Shown: positions 49,201-57,400 of the stretch, in pieces | Position numbering within the stretch: the first letter of the stretch is position 1 | Layout of the letters: each line of letters opens with the position of its first letter | Assembly: GCF_003343245.1 (NCBI RefSeq) | Contig: NZ_CP024901.1 | Location: 1,550,001-1,614,000 of the forward strand | Direction: 5' to 3' | DNA length: 64,000 bases | Source: Photorhabdus laumondii subsp. laumondii | Lineage (GTDB): Bacteria; Pseudomonadota; Gammaproteobacteria; Enterobacterales; Enterobacteriaceae | Notes under the pieces: model-generated | The model's database searches: none | Told to the model about the DNA's origin: nothing | Seen by the model: only the letters and a program-made list of their open reading frames with translations | Program-made: the position numbers and the translations under genes

Positions 49201-50640
49201 GAGGGGTTGAAACAGAACATTGATATGAGTGCTGATGGTATTGAATCATTTCTTGTCAGTCATAGGCTGAAAGAGAAAGCGCCAGATGAACATCGGGAAG
49301 AAAGCGTACCGGGCGACATCAACACCGGGAATAGTCAGGCGGATAACAAACCAGAGCGGATATGGGGTTTTAATTCGCTGAATTTGCCTAACTTGTTTGC
49401 GACGATGTTCAGTAAAGATAAACAACAAGAGATGAAGTCACTCGTGACCAATCTAAAAGAGAATCTTACTGCGGATCTACTTAATATGGAGGGAAAAACC
49501 TTTGATTTCCTGCTTAACAGCGGCCACCTGCGAGGGGACGGTGATATCCATATCTCGTTGGGGAACTATAACTTCAACTGGGGCGGTGAAGGTAAAGATC
49601 TCGGTGCTTATCTGGGCGATAACAACAACTTCTGGGGAGGGTACGGAGATGATGTTTATTACTCCATCGGCACAGCTAACCTCTTTACCGGGGGGGAAGG
49701 CAATGATCTGGGCGTTCTGATGGGACGTGAGAACTGGATGTTTGGCGGTCATGGGGATGATACCGCGGTAATAGCCGGGCGGATTAACTATGCTTTTATG
49801 GGTGAAGGTAATGACCAGACATTTGTTTTTGGTGAAGGCGGGCTGATTGATGCCGGTAGCGGGTATGATTATGTTGTGACTGCGGGAAACTACAACCGGG
49901 TGGAGACCGGCGAAGATCAGGATTATGCCGTGACCATCGGTAATAACAACTGGGTTGAATTGGGGGCAGGCCATGACTTTGGTTGGGTGTTTGGTAATGA
50001 CAATCGAATTGATGGCAACACGGGTGACGATGTTATTAAACTGATGGGTTATCATGCGGTAATTAATGGCGGAGAAGGTGGTGACCACCTGATAGCGGCC
50101 ACTATTTCGAAGTTCAGCCAGTTTGATGGCGGAGAGGGTCAGGATCTGCTAGTGCTGGGCGGTTATCAGAACCATTTCCAGGGTGGTGCAGGGGTAGACA
50201 GCTTTGTGGTCAGTGGCCAGGTGATTGACAGTCAGGTTGATGATATCAATGCGGAAGATATGATTGCCTTTAACGATATTGACTGGAAAGATTTGTGGTT
50301 CCAGCGCAGTGGATATGATCTGGTGTTATCAGTAAACCGTCCTACACAGGATAAAACCGCGCAGGGTATCTTTGAATCAATAGGTTCAGTCACCTTTAGT
50401 GATTACTTTAATGGTAACCGTGCCAAACTGGTGATGCGGATGGGGGATAAGAATGCCTTGGGAGAGCGTGAGTTTACTGCGCTGTCGGATAATGCAGTTG
50501 ATACCTTAATCCAGGCAATGAGCAGTTTTGCACCCACTGTGGGGGATAATGGTTTTATTGACAATCTGGCGAGTCAGACGAAAATCGTCATGGCAACAGC
50601 GTGGGCAGATACCACGAGAGGCAAAGTGCAGTTTGCGTAA
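40156..50640 (+). CDS. rtxA: rtxA copy 4, main part after the frameshift: MARTX toxin with effector X (ABH lost)
   Basis: Genuine toxin sequence begins only at the G run (about 40231); the ~25 codons before it are the wrong frame of the N-terminal part, so no natural start exists here. The rest is complete: A repeats, SWYKxGDH modules, B repeats (about 41.6-43.6 kb), jelly-roll domain (43.92-44.34 kb), coiled coil, effector X (about 45.5-47.15 kb), CPD with His at 47602 and Cys at 47737, RTX repeats and secretion end. Before the CPD, ISDETQTILNNVV continues further into the ABH flank than in copy 3 and then jumps to KSSRQKSDN, a different ABH deletion. Its 3' ~0.9 kb nearly equals copy 3. As written it is a pseudogene; loss of one G, or slippage, would restore a 3677-residue toxin. 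Confidence 0.85.
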   Translation: MTSFFRVLALIIISCVKVEAVILSYGGAGASNRIERIRGKGKYVQTQGDITFEGAGGYNTLYSDVAHGNIHFAGAGAYNKITRSGVKNEIEFAQAQDIVMTSATMEGSWIQQSQRVEAVKSAVEPDTYLFAIANNVNTKVVAVRLQNNPNTGKLSYYATSWYKKGDHLKNIARENINVNNGFVTIKRNDAIMLANIDVIYQQKTTIQGVVDRLFVDRWIHYAREVNIKAEDITLASAKMEIEEDALSSHGLKIDVSAVKSNIHPNHYVYAVFQEPYTKVVEIELMNDSQTGRLIYIARSWYKKGDYTDRIANETFSYSQGYQSIKAGYTLSQLHYKLNVTEDITDCLTDLNNDVGEDLMTSSESSGDSSGDIYFNGAGGGNVIMSNVMHGNIYFTGAGAANVILHSSTFGDIRFEGAGTANVIVKNGEKGDLTFRGAGLANVVVHQGQNGKMDVYAGGAVNVLVRIGDGQYLAHLLAYGNISIHKGNGDSRVRMLGGYNTHTQIGNGSANWFGMGGFNFITQKGAGNIVSVLLGGASAITKLGTGNLVAGMLGGTNIITHLSEESETANTSIIALGGANVFTRKGKGHALAIMGGGKNVFTHIGEGKTTGVMLGGANTLTKVGKGDMTGVMFGIGNVLTHVGDGFALGVMASAGNIFTKVGDGTVIAALIGAGSLFTHIGKGDAWGLMGGLGNIFTKVGDGDALALMAAAGNVFTHIGEGSSVALMLAKGNIATKVGDGTTLAAMIGLANLFSHVGDGNTFTVMIGGANVLTKVGHDQTAAVMMGKANIFTHEGNGASIGLFAGELNVMTKVGKGTTLAAMFGRANIMTHVGNGLTGVLALGEANIVTKVGDDFMGVVTAAKANVITHIGDATTAGILLGKGNMLTKVGDGTTIGLLISDVGNVMTHIGDGLTVGFVSGNANLITKIGDGTGVNAAWGEANILTQVGNGDRYTFAKGQANIVTKVGKGQEVTVVQGDANIITHVGNGDDYTGAWGEANVVTKVGDGRNVVLAKGKANIITQVGEGNSFNALWSEGNVVTKVGDGMQVTVAKGKANVTTTIGNGLNVTAAQGDANINTHVGDGISVNVAWGKYNVNTKVGHGLNVAVMKGQGNANIQVGNGLYVNAAYARNNAAIKIGGGDFYSLAVAASNTESNKLAALYNNIKQMVLGVGGSQAIDYLVQGEDVNTLSTHRGRGAIHLAEVSAIDGFQMDVTSPVNSDLNYRLNSAVTGVEMPDVDVIESALNQKTRSILEQNNNLIINGDFEQGKLGWQFTNNIEVYGPASNYGLDNTGHGKRVSELDVEGNTTIYQDLRNLSEGEVISLSFDFAHRSDIDVIQNGMEVVWNGERVFSVIGNSIEWKTKTLELIAQAGSNRIEFKGTGENDGMGYILDNVIAKSEKPLQTDVIIEHVREDEAAQNALSDKEKAGKDSQLLEQEKKRQLAAIAKSQSQLESTDQAALNRSGLAQRNAIEAEAQAEADKLVSMTQGLVELDDHAGYSGQSGDPWRNPFAAKFLSYIQDESNYAKFIAQKRLAYSRQVIADNQQQIEKAVAKSEVGVAQSEQHHAGAKQDIAAAQQKAALRKEEVLLQQQRAQEAENDANIAYQEEQDRGKRDIAAAENKIAQVQIDAKVAKQSDARPDRAGAKGSGLAGKAYESTGAGETGSHIDPEFVPEAEKKFYKELTEEELQALESAEQAVEHLQIMAGIHAENTGVLMASALAEGQSDDSVMPASNRSDEFVIIEPQISGINLKSLGNDTKVEQQGNSAIFESAKFNLLKEGNQLFINPKVQILGWKRPRSAVLTVVRDTFYKTMSHFDEEHVLRFEQAIADWQQNSPKEFALYVSEVNLIRLRMDRIMAYLQAQRAGAVGVFGIAVAPRFAEQFTQRVIFDGTGRVVGLKSGVTQDEINQLIEWKITPLTRTNSTAEREAPKTESESLIAFMSQLETANIPAVLPLIGRARQLWLTGQVTSEETIKLFNDAVSQLQGYPELHALVLSLQADAYKEKSTTQYIDNLFGRRFDSEVAHTLVKTAPPDALATSRRIGQFLVQEFELHMQNTAGSTIRDAQIAFRMQVFAEKIKQDIRPWFSQTPELITFLQEPTLDNFKIMMTKVDNGFEMIKIPFLAVKMSITDGMGLHLSQWKAEADTFYQEEIYKARSTSNTLTHYANVTHTVELTQQQTNDYGIALPHQPSGDPYENFLFGRNVTAGRVLMPGRETALERNALAQGHSVVAGASGSTNIMVHLNNDIARQDPTFSREQAYLNTLAFLVFDGGHSVNESLTVYKALQAMGDERRQVLQHYTASYMDLMDIAEDKGEQWINQALNSAFEKTLDLYRKYSPKRERNNSPTVASQALPDKHGASESVFIEDESTLPRDKTALNPAPQLSNSERYSFKEDRSYISDETQTILNNVVKSSRQKSDNHGTRFDGQLIIQMENDPIVATAAINLAGKHPDSSVVVKLDADGKYHVIYGDPAELSGKLRWQIVGHGRDESAQNNTRLSGYRADELAIKLKQFSQDFAPAGEPERISIVGCSLISEDKQHGFAHRFIIALDKQGIRSEVSAHRSDVAVDATGRKFARDKHHQWVNKLKDNKRVLYWNEEGELATTTELERCGVAESDINLARVGYTAADLVTRGAIADNHDAFTAPRKPRNRIEPGSNPQLGKPLSYAGNMQINVGDGEFTAINWGTSNVGIKVGTGGFKSLVFGDSNVMAHIGEGDSEHSVEIAGYQALEGAQMFIGTRNISFNQGRSNDLIVMMDKSIATPLLVNPFDGPARITGVLKSIARSGTEWNWLAAQDQQWTISGVRKFLWNMSGLDQTSSVDYKTLVDLDAQHERSSRGLNSDMETALNKKYYQWLSNNGNDTETNKMSRVDKFRRANEKLIFNFAVGGQGADIQVTTGSWNFMFGDHIQSILDTNLGSLFGLMTQQYSTTGMAKTTFTYKPQDLPRQLKNRLLGRLAGVNAETTLADIFGVDYTPKGRIVARTGEPVDGQAILREMLEVIRQFGGDQFHVFADPDKWIEGLKQNIDMSADGIESFLVSHRLKEKAPDEHREESVPGDINTGNSQADNKPERIWGFNSLNLPNLFATMFSKDKQQEMKSLVTNLKENLTADLLNMEGKTFDFLLNSGHLRGDGDIHISLGNYNFNWGGEGKDLGAYLGDNNNFWGGYGDDVYYSIGTANLFTGGEGNDLGVLMGRENWMFGGHGDDTAVIAGRINYAFMGEGNDQTFVFGEGGLIDAGSGYDYVVTAGNYNRVETGEDQDYAVTIGNNNWVELGAGHDFGWVFGNDNRIDGNTGDDVIKLMGYHAVINGGEGGDHLIAATISKFSQFDGGEGQDLLVLGGYQNHFQGGAGVDSFVVSGQVIDSQVDDINAEDMIAFNDIDWKDLWFQRSGYDLVLSVNRPTQDKTAQGIFESIGSVTFSDYFNGNRAKLVMRMGDKNALGEREFTALSDNAVDTLIQAMSSFAPTVGDNGFIDNLASQTKIVMATAWADTTRGKVQFA

Positions 50641-50674
50641 TTAGTTCTCAAGAATAAAAGTTAAAATGAGTAAT

Positions 50675-50708
50675 AAAAAAGGCTCACAGAATAGGTGAGC
50701 TTTTTTTT
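50675..50708 (+). terminator. Intrinsic terminator after rtxA copy 4
   Basis: GGCTCAC...GTGAGC stem with an A run on the left and eight T on the right. Confidence 0.85.
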
Positions 50709-50807
50709 ACCGCTGAATAACAAATACTCATTATGTGAATCTAATGATTAATTTCATTTGTTATTATTATTATTTCCTGACTAAAAAAGTAGGATATTAT
50801 TATTTAG

Positions 50808-50836
50808 TTTACTTATATTATTTTAATAGCTATAAT
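50808..50836 (+). promoter_or_regulatory. Predicted promoter of rtxA copy 5
   Basis: -35 TTTACT (50808-50813), 17-base spacer, -10 TATAAT (50831-50836). The leader to ATG 51420 is about 580 bases and includes a MITE and the fossil rtxH'-rtxC'. I see no other feature between 50837 and 50990. Confidence 0.6.
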
Positions 50837-50993
50837 CTGTGTGGATATTTATGGAAATGGAATAAAATAATTGATCGTAATTGATGAAATTTTATATCTT
50901 AGCTTAGTCGTTACTTTATTCTCTTCTCTGTATTTTCAATATTATCGCGGAAAAAAATATCTGTGTTAACGCTCTTTTTGAATTTTTTATTTA

Positions 50994-51106
50994 TACCCGT
51001 TATCTTTCAAGTTGCCTCTTTGTTGGCTGCCCCGGTCACATAGTTATCTATGCTCCCGGGGATTTGTTCCCTTGCCGTCGCGATGCATCTCGAAATCCAT
51101 AGGGTA
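50994..51106. mobile_element. 113-bp palindromic MITE-like repeat, reverse orientation
   Basis: It is the reverse complement of the element ahead of copy 2, with small internal deletions. It begins TACCCGTTATCTTTCAAGT and ends ATCCATAGGGTA, flanked by TA at 50992-50993 and 51107-51108. It lies at nearly the same place in the leader as the copy 2 element, but in the other direction. Confidence 0.78.
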
Positions 51107-51225
51107 TATCTCATTCGATGGATTTGTTTTAAGGTGTTTATAAATGCATTAAATTGAAACTTTTCTGAACTTAATATTTTCTTTTTTATATTTATTTTAT
51201 TAATAAATTACTTTTTGTAAAAAAT

Positions 51226-51392
51226 ATGTTTGATAAATTCGTGCAAACAATATCTGATGTTAATTTTAATAGCGGTTTTTTTCTTTATTTGATTTTTTGC
51301 TATTAAAAATTCAGAAGATTTCACTGTTTCGTGAGAACTTGAATATTCAAAATAACTGCCCTATTTGTTAGGTGCAGTGGCTTTCTGCTTAA
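51226..51392 (+). pseudogene. Fossil rtxH'-rtxC' fusion ahead of rtxA copy 5
   Basis: The start MFDKFVQTISDVNFN is the rtxH beginning; the tail down to the stop at 51390-51392 aligns with the rtxC end, with one extra T near 51308. Internal stops are present. Confidence 0.78.
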
Positions 51393-51419
51393 CTTCAATA
51401 ATAAATTAAAGGGCTATTG

Positions 51420-54400
51420 ATGGGAAAATCATCGAATAGAAGTACAGAGTACTTCTTTACTGGGAAATATTACGACGATAATGACGGTAATAGTATTATT
51501 GCTATTGGTATTGGTGGTGAAGTTTATGCTTATGGCGGAGATGATGATGTTACGATTGGTTCATTTAAGGTCGATGTATACCATACGAATGGTGAACTTT
51601 CGGTAAAGGGTGCCTCAGGTTATACCGGTATTAGTAAAACAGGAAATGGCGGCTTGTCATTTTCTGGCGCAGCCGGTACGGCTTTTATTGATCATACGGG
51701 TGAAACCGGGGATTTATCTTATTCGGGTGCTGCTGGCTATAACAAACTGGTTCGTAAAGGTTCATCTGGAGATACCCGTTTTAAAGGGGCTGGTGGATAC
51801 AATCAATTATGGCATGAAACTGATCAGGGAAATGTTTATTTTGCTGGCGCAGGAGCGGCTAATAAAATTGACCGTACCTGGTCTAATTATTATGAGGGTA
51901 CTCAAGGAGATGTGACATTTAACGGCGCGGGCGCTGCAAATAGTATCGATTCGCGGATAGAAAGCGGTGATATCACTTTGAATGGTGTTGGTGCTGATAA
52001 TCATATTGTACGTAAGGGTAGAGAAGGTAACATTATCTTGCATGGTGCGGGGGCAGCGAATCGCATTGAACGTACACGCCACAGTGAAGATCAGTATGGA
52101 CAGACACAGGGTGATATTACTCTTGAAGGTGCGGGGGGTTATAACAAACTCTATTCTGATGTTGCTCACGGTAATATTCATTTTACTGGCGCAGGAGCTT
52201 ATAACGAAATTACCCGAGCAGGAGCGAGAAATGAAATAGAATTTGCTCAGGCTAAAGATATTGTGATGACATCAGCAACAATGGAAGAGCGCGGGATTCA
52301 ACAATCTCAACAAGTTAAAGCAGTTAAATCCGAGGTAGAGCCTGATACTTATCTCTTTGCCATTGCCGATAATGTTAATACTAAAGTTGTCGCTGTACGG
52401 CTGCAAAATAATCCTGATACCGGTAAGCTCCGTTATTATGCCACTTCCTGGTATAAGGAAGGTAACCATCTTAAGGATATTGCTAAGGAAAATATCGACG
52501 TAAATAATGGATTTATCTCCGTTAAAGGGGACGATGCTATTACGCTTGCCAATATTAATGTGGTATATCGACAAGAAACCATAGTACAGGGTGTTGAGGA
52601 GGTATTATTAACCGATAAATGGGTGAATTATTCCGATGGTACTAACATTAAAGCGAAAAACGTCACACTGGGTAGTGCCAAAATGGGGGGATACGCGATC
52701 TCGTCTAATGGGCTGAAAATCGATGTCTCTCCGGTGAAATCAAACCAGCAGCCGGATACTTATGTATATGCAATATTTCTGGAGCCTTATACCAAAGTGG
52801 TTGAGGTTAAGCTGGCGAATGATGATGAAACAGGAAAGCTGAAATATATTGCAAGATCTTGGTATAAAAAAGGTGACCATACTGGCCGTTTAGCAAATGA
52901 ACGTTTTTCCTATCCTCGCGGTTATCAATCAATTGGGGCTGGTTATACATTAAGTCAGCTTCACTATGATTTAAATGTAACAGATGAGATTACTGATTGT
53001 CTGACTGATATTGAAGGTTATTCTGAGCAAGATGTTATCAAATCATCAAAGAATGGCGGTGATAGTTCCGGTAATATTTATTTCATCGGTGCTGGTGGTG
53101 GCAACATTATTACATCCAATGTGACGCACGGTAATATTAATTTCACAGGAGCGGGAGCGGCTAACATTATTCTGCACAGTTCAACATTCGGTAATACGTA
53201 TTTTGAAGGAGGCGGAGGTGCTAACGTCATTGTGAAAAACGGTGAAGAGGGCGATCTATCATTTCGTGGTGCGGGTTTAGCCAATGTCTTGGTTCACCAG
53301 AGCCAGCGCGGGAAAATGGATGTTTACGCTGGTGGTGCGGTCAATGTTCTCGTACGGGTCGGGGATGGACGATATCTGGCCCACCTTCTGTCCTATGGCA
53401 ATATCTCGATCCACAAAGGTAACGGTGACAGCCGGGTACTGATGTTGGGGGGATATAACACTCATACCCAAATAGGTGATGGTAGCGCGAACTGGTTCGG
53501 GGCGGGCGGTTTTAACGTCATCACTCAGGCCGGAACAGGGGATATCTTCTCCGTATTTTTGGGTGGCGCTAACGTGCTAACAAAGCTCGGTGCGGGAGAT
53601 ATGGTTGCCGGTATGCTTGGCGGTGCCAATATTATCACTCATCTCAGTGATGAGACTGAAACTACCAACACCACCGCCATTGCGTTGGGCGGAGCCAACA
53701 TCTTTACCAAGAAAGGGAAAGGCCATACGCAGGCGGTCATGGGCGGCGGGGCAAATGTCCTTACGCATATCGGGGACGGCAATACCACGGGCGTTATGCT
53801 GGGTGGCGCGAATATCTTGACCAAAGTTGGAAAGGGTGACATGACCGGCATCATGTTTGGTGTTGGCAACGTGTTGACCCATGTCGGCGACGGTTTGACA
53901 CTGGGCGTGATGGCCGCAGCAGGGAACATCTTCACTAAAGTCGGGGAGGGTACATCAATTGCGGCCATGATTGGCGCGGGTAACCTGTTTACTCATGTCG
54001 GCAAAGGGGATGCATGGGCATTAATGGGGGGAGTGGGTAATATTTTTACCAAAGTGGGTGACGGTGATGCGCTGGCATTGATGGTCGCCGCAGGTAATGT
54101 GTTTACGCATATTGGGGATGGCACCAGTGTTGCGCTGATGCTGGCAAAGGGCAATATCGCCACGAAAGTGGGTAATGGCATGACGTTGGCGGCGATGATC
54201 GGCAAAGCCAATATTTTTACCCATGTCGGGGAGGGCAATACCTTTGCGGCCATGATTGGCGGGGCTAATGTGCTGACCAAAGTCGGTAACGACCTGACCG
54301 CTGCCTTAATGGTAGGGAAAGCCAATATCTATTCGCATGTGGGCAATGGCACCAGTATTGGTTTGTTTGCCGGTGAACTGAACGTGATGACCAAAGTCGG

Positions 54401-57400
54401 TAATGGCACAACGCTGGCGGCCATGTTTGGTAAAGCCAATATGATGACCCATGTGGGGGATGGCTTAACGGGGGTCTTGGCACTGGGTGAGGCCAATATC
54501 GTCACCAAAGTGGGTGATGATTTTATGGGGGTTGTTGCGGCGGCGAAAGCGAACGTTATTACGCATGTCGGTGATGCGACGACTGCCGCTATCCTGTTTG
54601 GCAAAGGCAATATTCTGACCAAAGTGGGCGACGGTACCACAGTTGGCCTGCTTATTTCCGATGTGGGTAACGTGATGACCCATGTCGGCGAGGGTACGAC
54701 AGTGGGGTTTGCCAAAGGTAAAGCCAATCTTATCACCAAAATTGGCGATGGTGCCGGGGTGAATGCGGCTTGGGGGGAAGCGAATATCCTGACCCAAGTG
54801 GGGAATGGCGACCGTTATAATTTCGCGAAAGGTAAAGCCAACCTGATGACCAAAGTGGGGAAGGGACAGGAAGTCACGGTGGTGCAGGGGGATGCCAATA
54901 TCATTACCCATGTGGGTAACGGTGATGATTACACCGGTGCCTGGGGCAAAGCCAATGTCATCACTAAAATCGGTGACGGGCGTAATGTAGTGCTGGCGAA
55001 AGGCAAGGCTAACATTGTCACTCAGGTAGGTCAGGGAGACAGCTTTAATGCCTTATGGAGCGAAGGCAATATTGTCACCAAAGTGGGAGACGGTATGCAG
55101 GTGACGGTGGCAAAAGGGAAAGCTAACGTAACGACAACTGTGGGCAATGGCTTAAATGTCACCGCTGCTCATGGTGACGCGAATATAAACACTCACGTAG
55201 GTAATGGCGTTTCGGTTAACCTGGCGTGGGGTAAGCACAATATTAATACCAAAGTGGGCAATGGCCTGAATGTGGCGGTCATGAAAGGCCAAGCTAATGC
55301 CAATATCCATGTGGGTGATGGTCTGGGCATCAATGCTTCCTACGCACGTAATAATGTGGCGGTTAAGATTGGTAATGGTGATTTCTACAGCTTCTCTGTA
55401 ACGAATAGCAACAAACTTTCTTCCCTCTTTGAGCATATCAAACAGACAACATTAGGTGTGGGAGGCAGTCAGGCAATCAACTATTTGGTTCATGGGGAGG
55501 AAGCTAACACGTCGGGCACCCACAAAGGCAGAGGGGCGATTAATTTAGCGGAAGTATCTGGTATTGATGGCTTTCAGATGGATGAAATTGCGCCGATAAG
55601 TTCAGATTTAAACCATAGTTTCAATGGTGCTATAACAGCGGTGGAGACGCCTGACGTCAGTTCAATAGAAGGTGCTTTGAGTCAAAAAACGCTATCGGTG
55701 TCAGATCAAGATGAAAATCTGATCGTCAATGGTGATTTTGAACAAGGTGAGCTGGGTTGGCAGTCAACTCATGGTATAGAGGCATATAACCCAGCGAGTG
55801 ATTATGGTCTTGATAATACCGGTGATGGTGAACGAGTCAGTAAATTTGATGTTGATAAAAACACCGTAATTTGGCAGGAATTACAAAATTTGTCTGAAGG
55901 AGAAGTGGTTTCACTGACTTTTGATTTTATGAGTCATTTTGAGAGGGTGGACCGTGATCTGAGTGGCAGCGGAATAATGGTATTGTGGAATGGTAAGTCT
56001 GTATTCTCAACTTCTGGACCGCGAGCTATATGGCGCACTCAAAAACTCGATTTAATGGCAAAAGCAGGGACTAACCGGATTGAATTTAAAGGTACAGGTC
56101 AGGATGATGGATTTAGTTACATCTTAGACAATATCATTGTGAAATCTGAAACGTCACTGATTGTCAATAATGACCTTGAGCAAGGTAAATTGGATTGGCA
56201 ATCAACCAATGATATTGCGGCCTATAGCTCAGTGAGTACTGATGGGCCTAATAATACCCGTTATGGCGAACGAGTCAGTGAACTTGATGTTGATAAAAAC
56301 ACTACTATTTACCAGGATCTACAAAACCGTTCTGAGGGAGAAGTGATTTCGCTGAGCTTTGATTTTGCTAATCGTCCCGATGCTTATTCAGTCGACAATG
56401 GTATGGATGTTTTCTGGAACGACAAACTTGTATTCTCGACTTTTGGCGATGCCGCGAAATGGCAAAATAAAACACTAGAGCTGACAGCAAAAGCGGGCAG
56501 TAACCGCATTGAGTTTAAAGGAACAGGCTTGAGTGATGGTGTCGGCTATATTCTGGATAACGTTATTGCAAAATCTAAGAGCTCACAACAAGCCAATATT
56601 ATTACCGAACATGTGAAACAGGATAAAGCGGCGCAAAATGCGTTAAGCGATAAAGAAAAAGCAGAAAAAGATCGCCGACTGTTGGAACAGGAAAAAGAGA
56701 AACAACTGGCGGAGATTGCGAAATCGCAATCCCAGTTGGAATTAACCGATCAGGCAGCAGTTAGCCAAAATGGGCTGACACAGCGTAATGCAATAGAAGC
56801 AGAAGCGCAGGCGGAGACTGACAAACTGGTTTCTATGACGCAAGGTTTGGATGCGCTTGGTGACTATGCCAATTACAGCGGCCAATCAGGTGACCAATGG
56901 CGTAATCAATTTGCTAGCCAATTCCTGGACCACGCTCAGGATAAGTTGAATGACATCAAATTTATTGCGCAGCGAAAATTAATGCATGCCCGACAAGCTA
57001 TTACGGATAACCAACAACACGTAAAAGAAGCGGTGAAGAAATCCGAGGTCGGCGTAGCACAAAGTGAACAGCATCATGCCAGTGCAAAACAAGATATTGC
57101 AGCGGCTCAGAAAAAAGCAGAATTAAGAAAAGAAGAAGCATTATTGCAACAACAACGGGCCGAAAAGGCGGAAAATGATGCAAATATCGCCTATCAGGGG
57201 GCGGAATATCGGGGTAAACGTGATATTGCTGCGGCTGAAAATAAAATTGCCCAGGTACAAGAAGATGTTAGAGGGGCAAAACAGAGCGATTCAAAACCTG
57301 ATCGTACCGGTGCCGGTGGTAGTGGTTTGTCTGGTAATGGCTATGAATCGACAGGCGCGGGGGAAACCGGTAGCTATATTGATCCCGAATTAATACCGGA

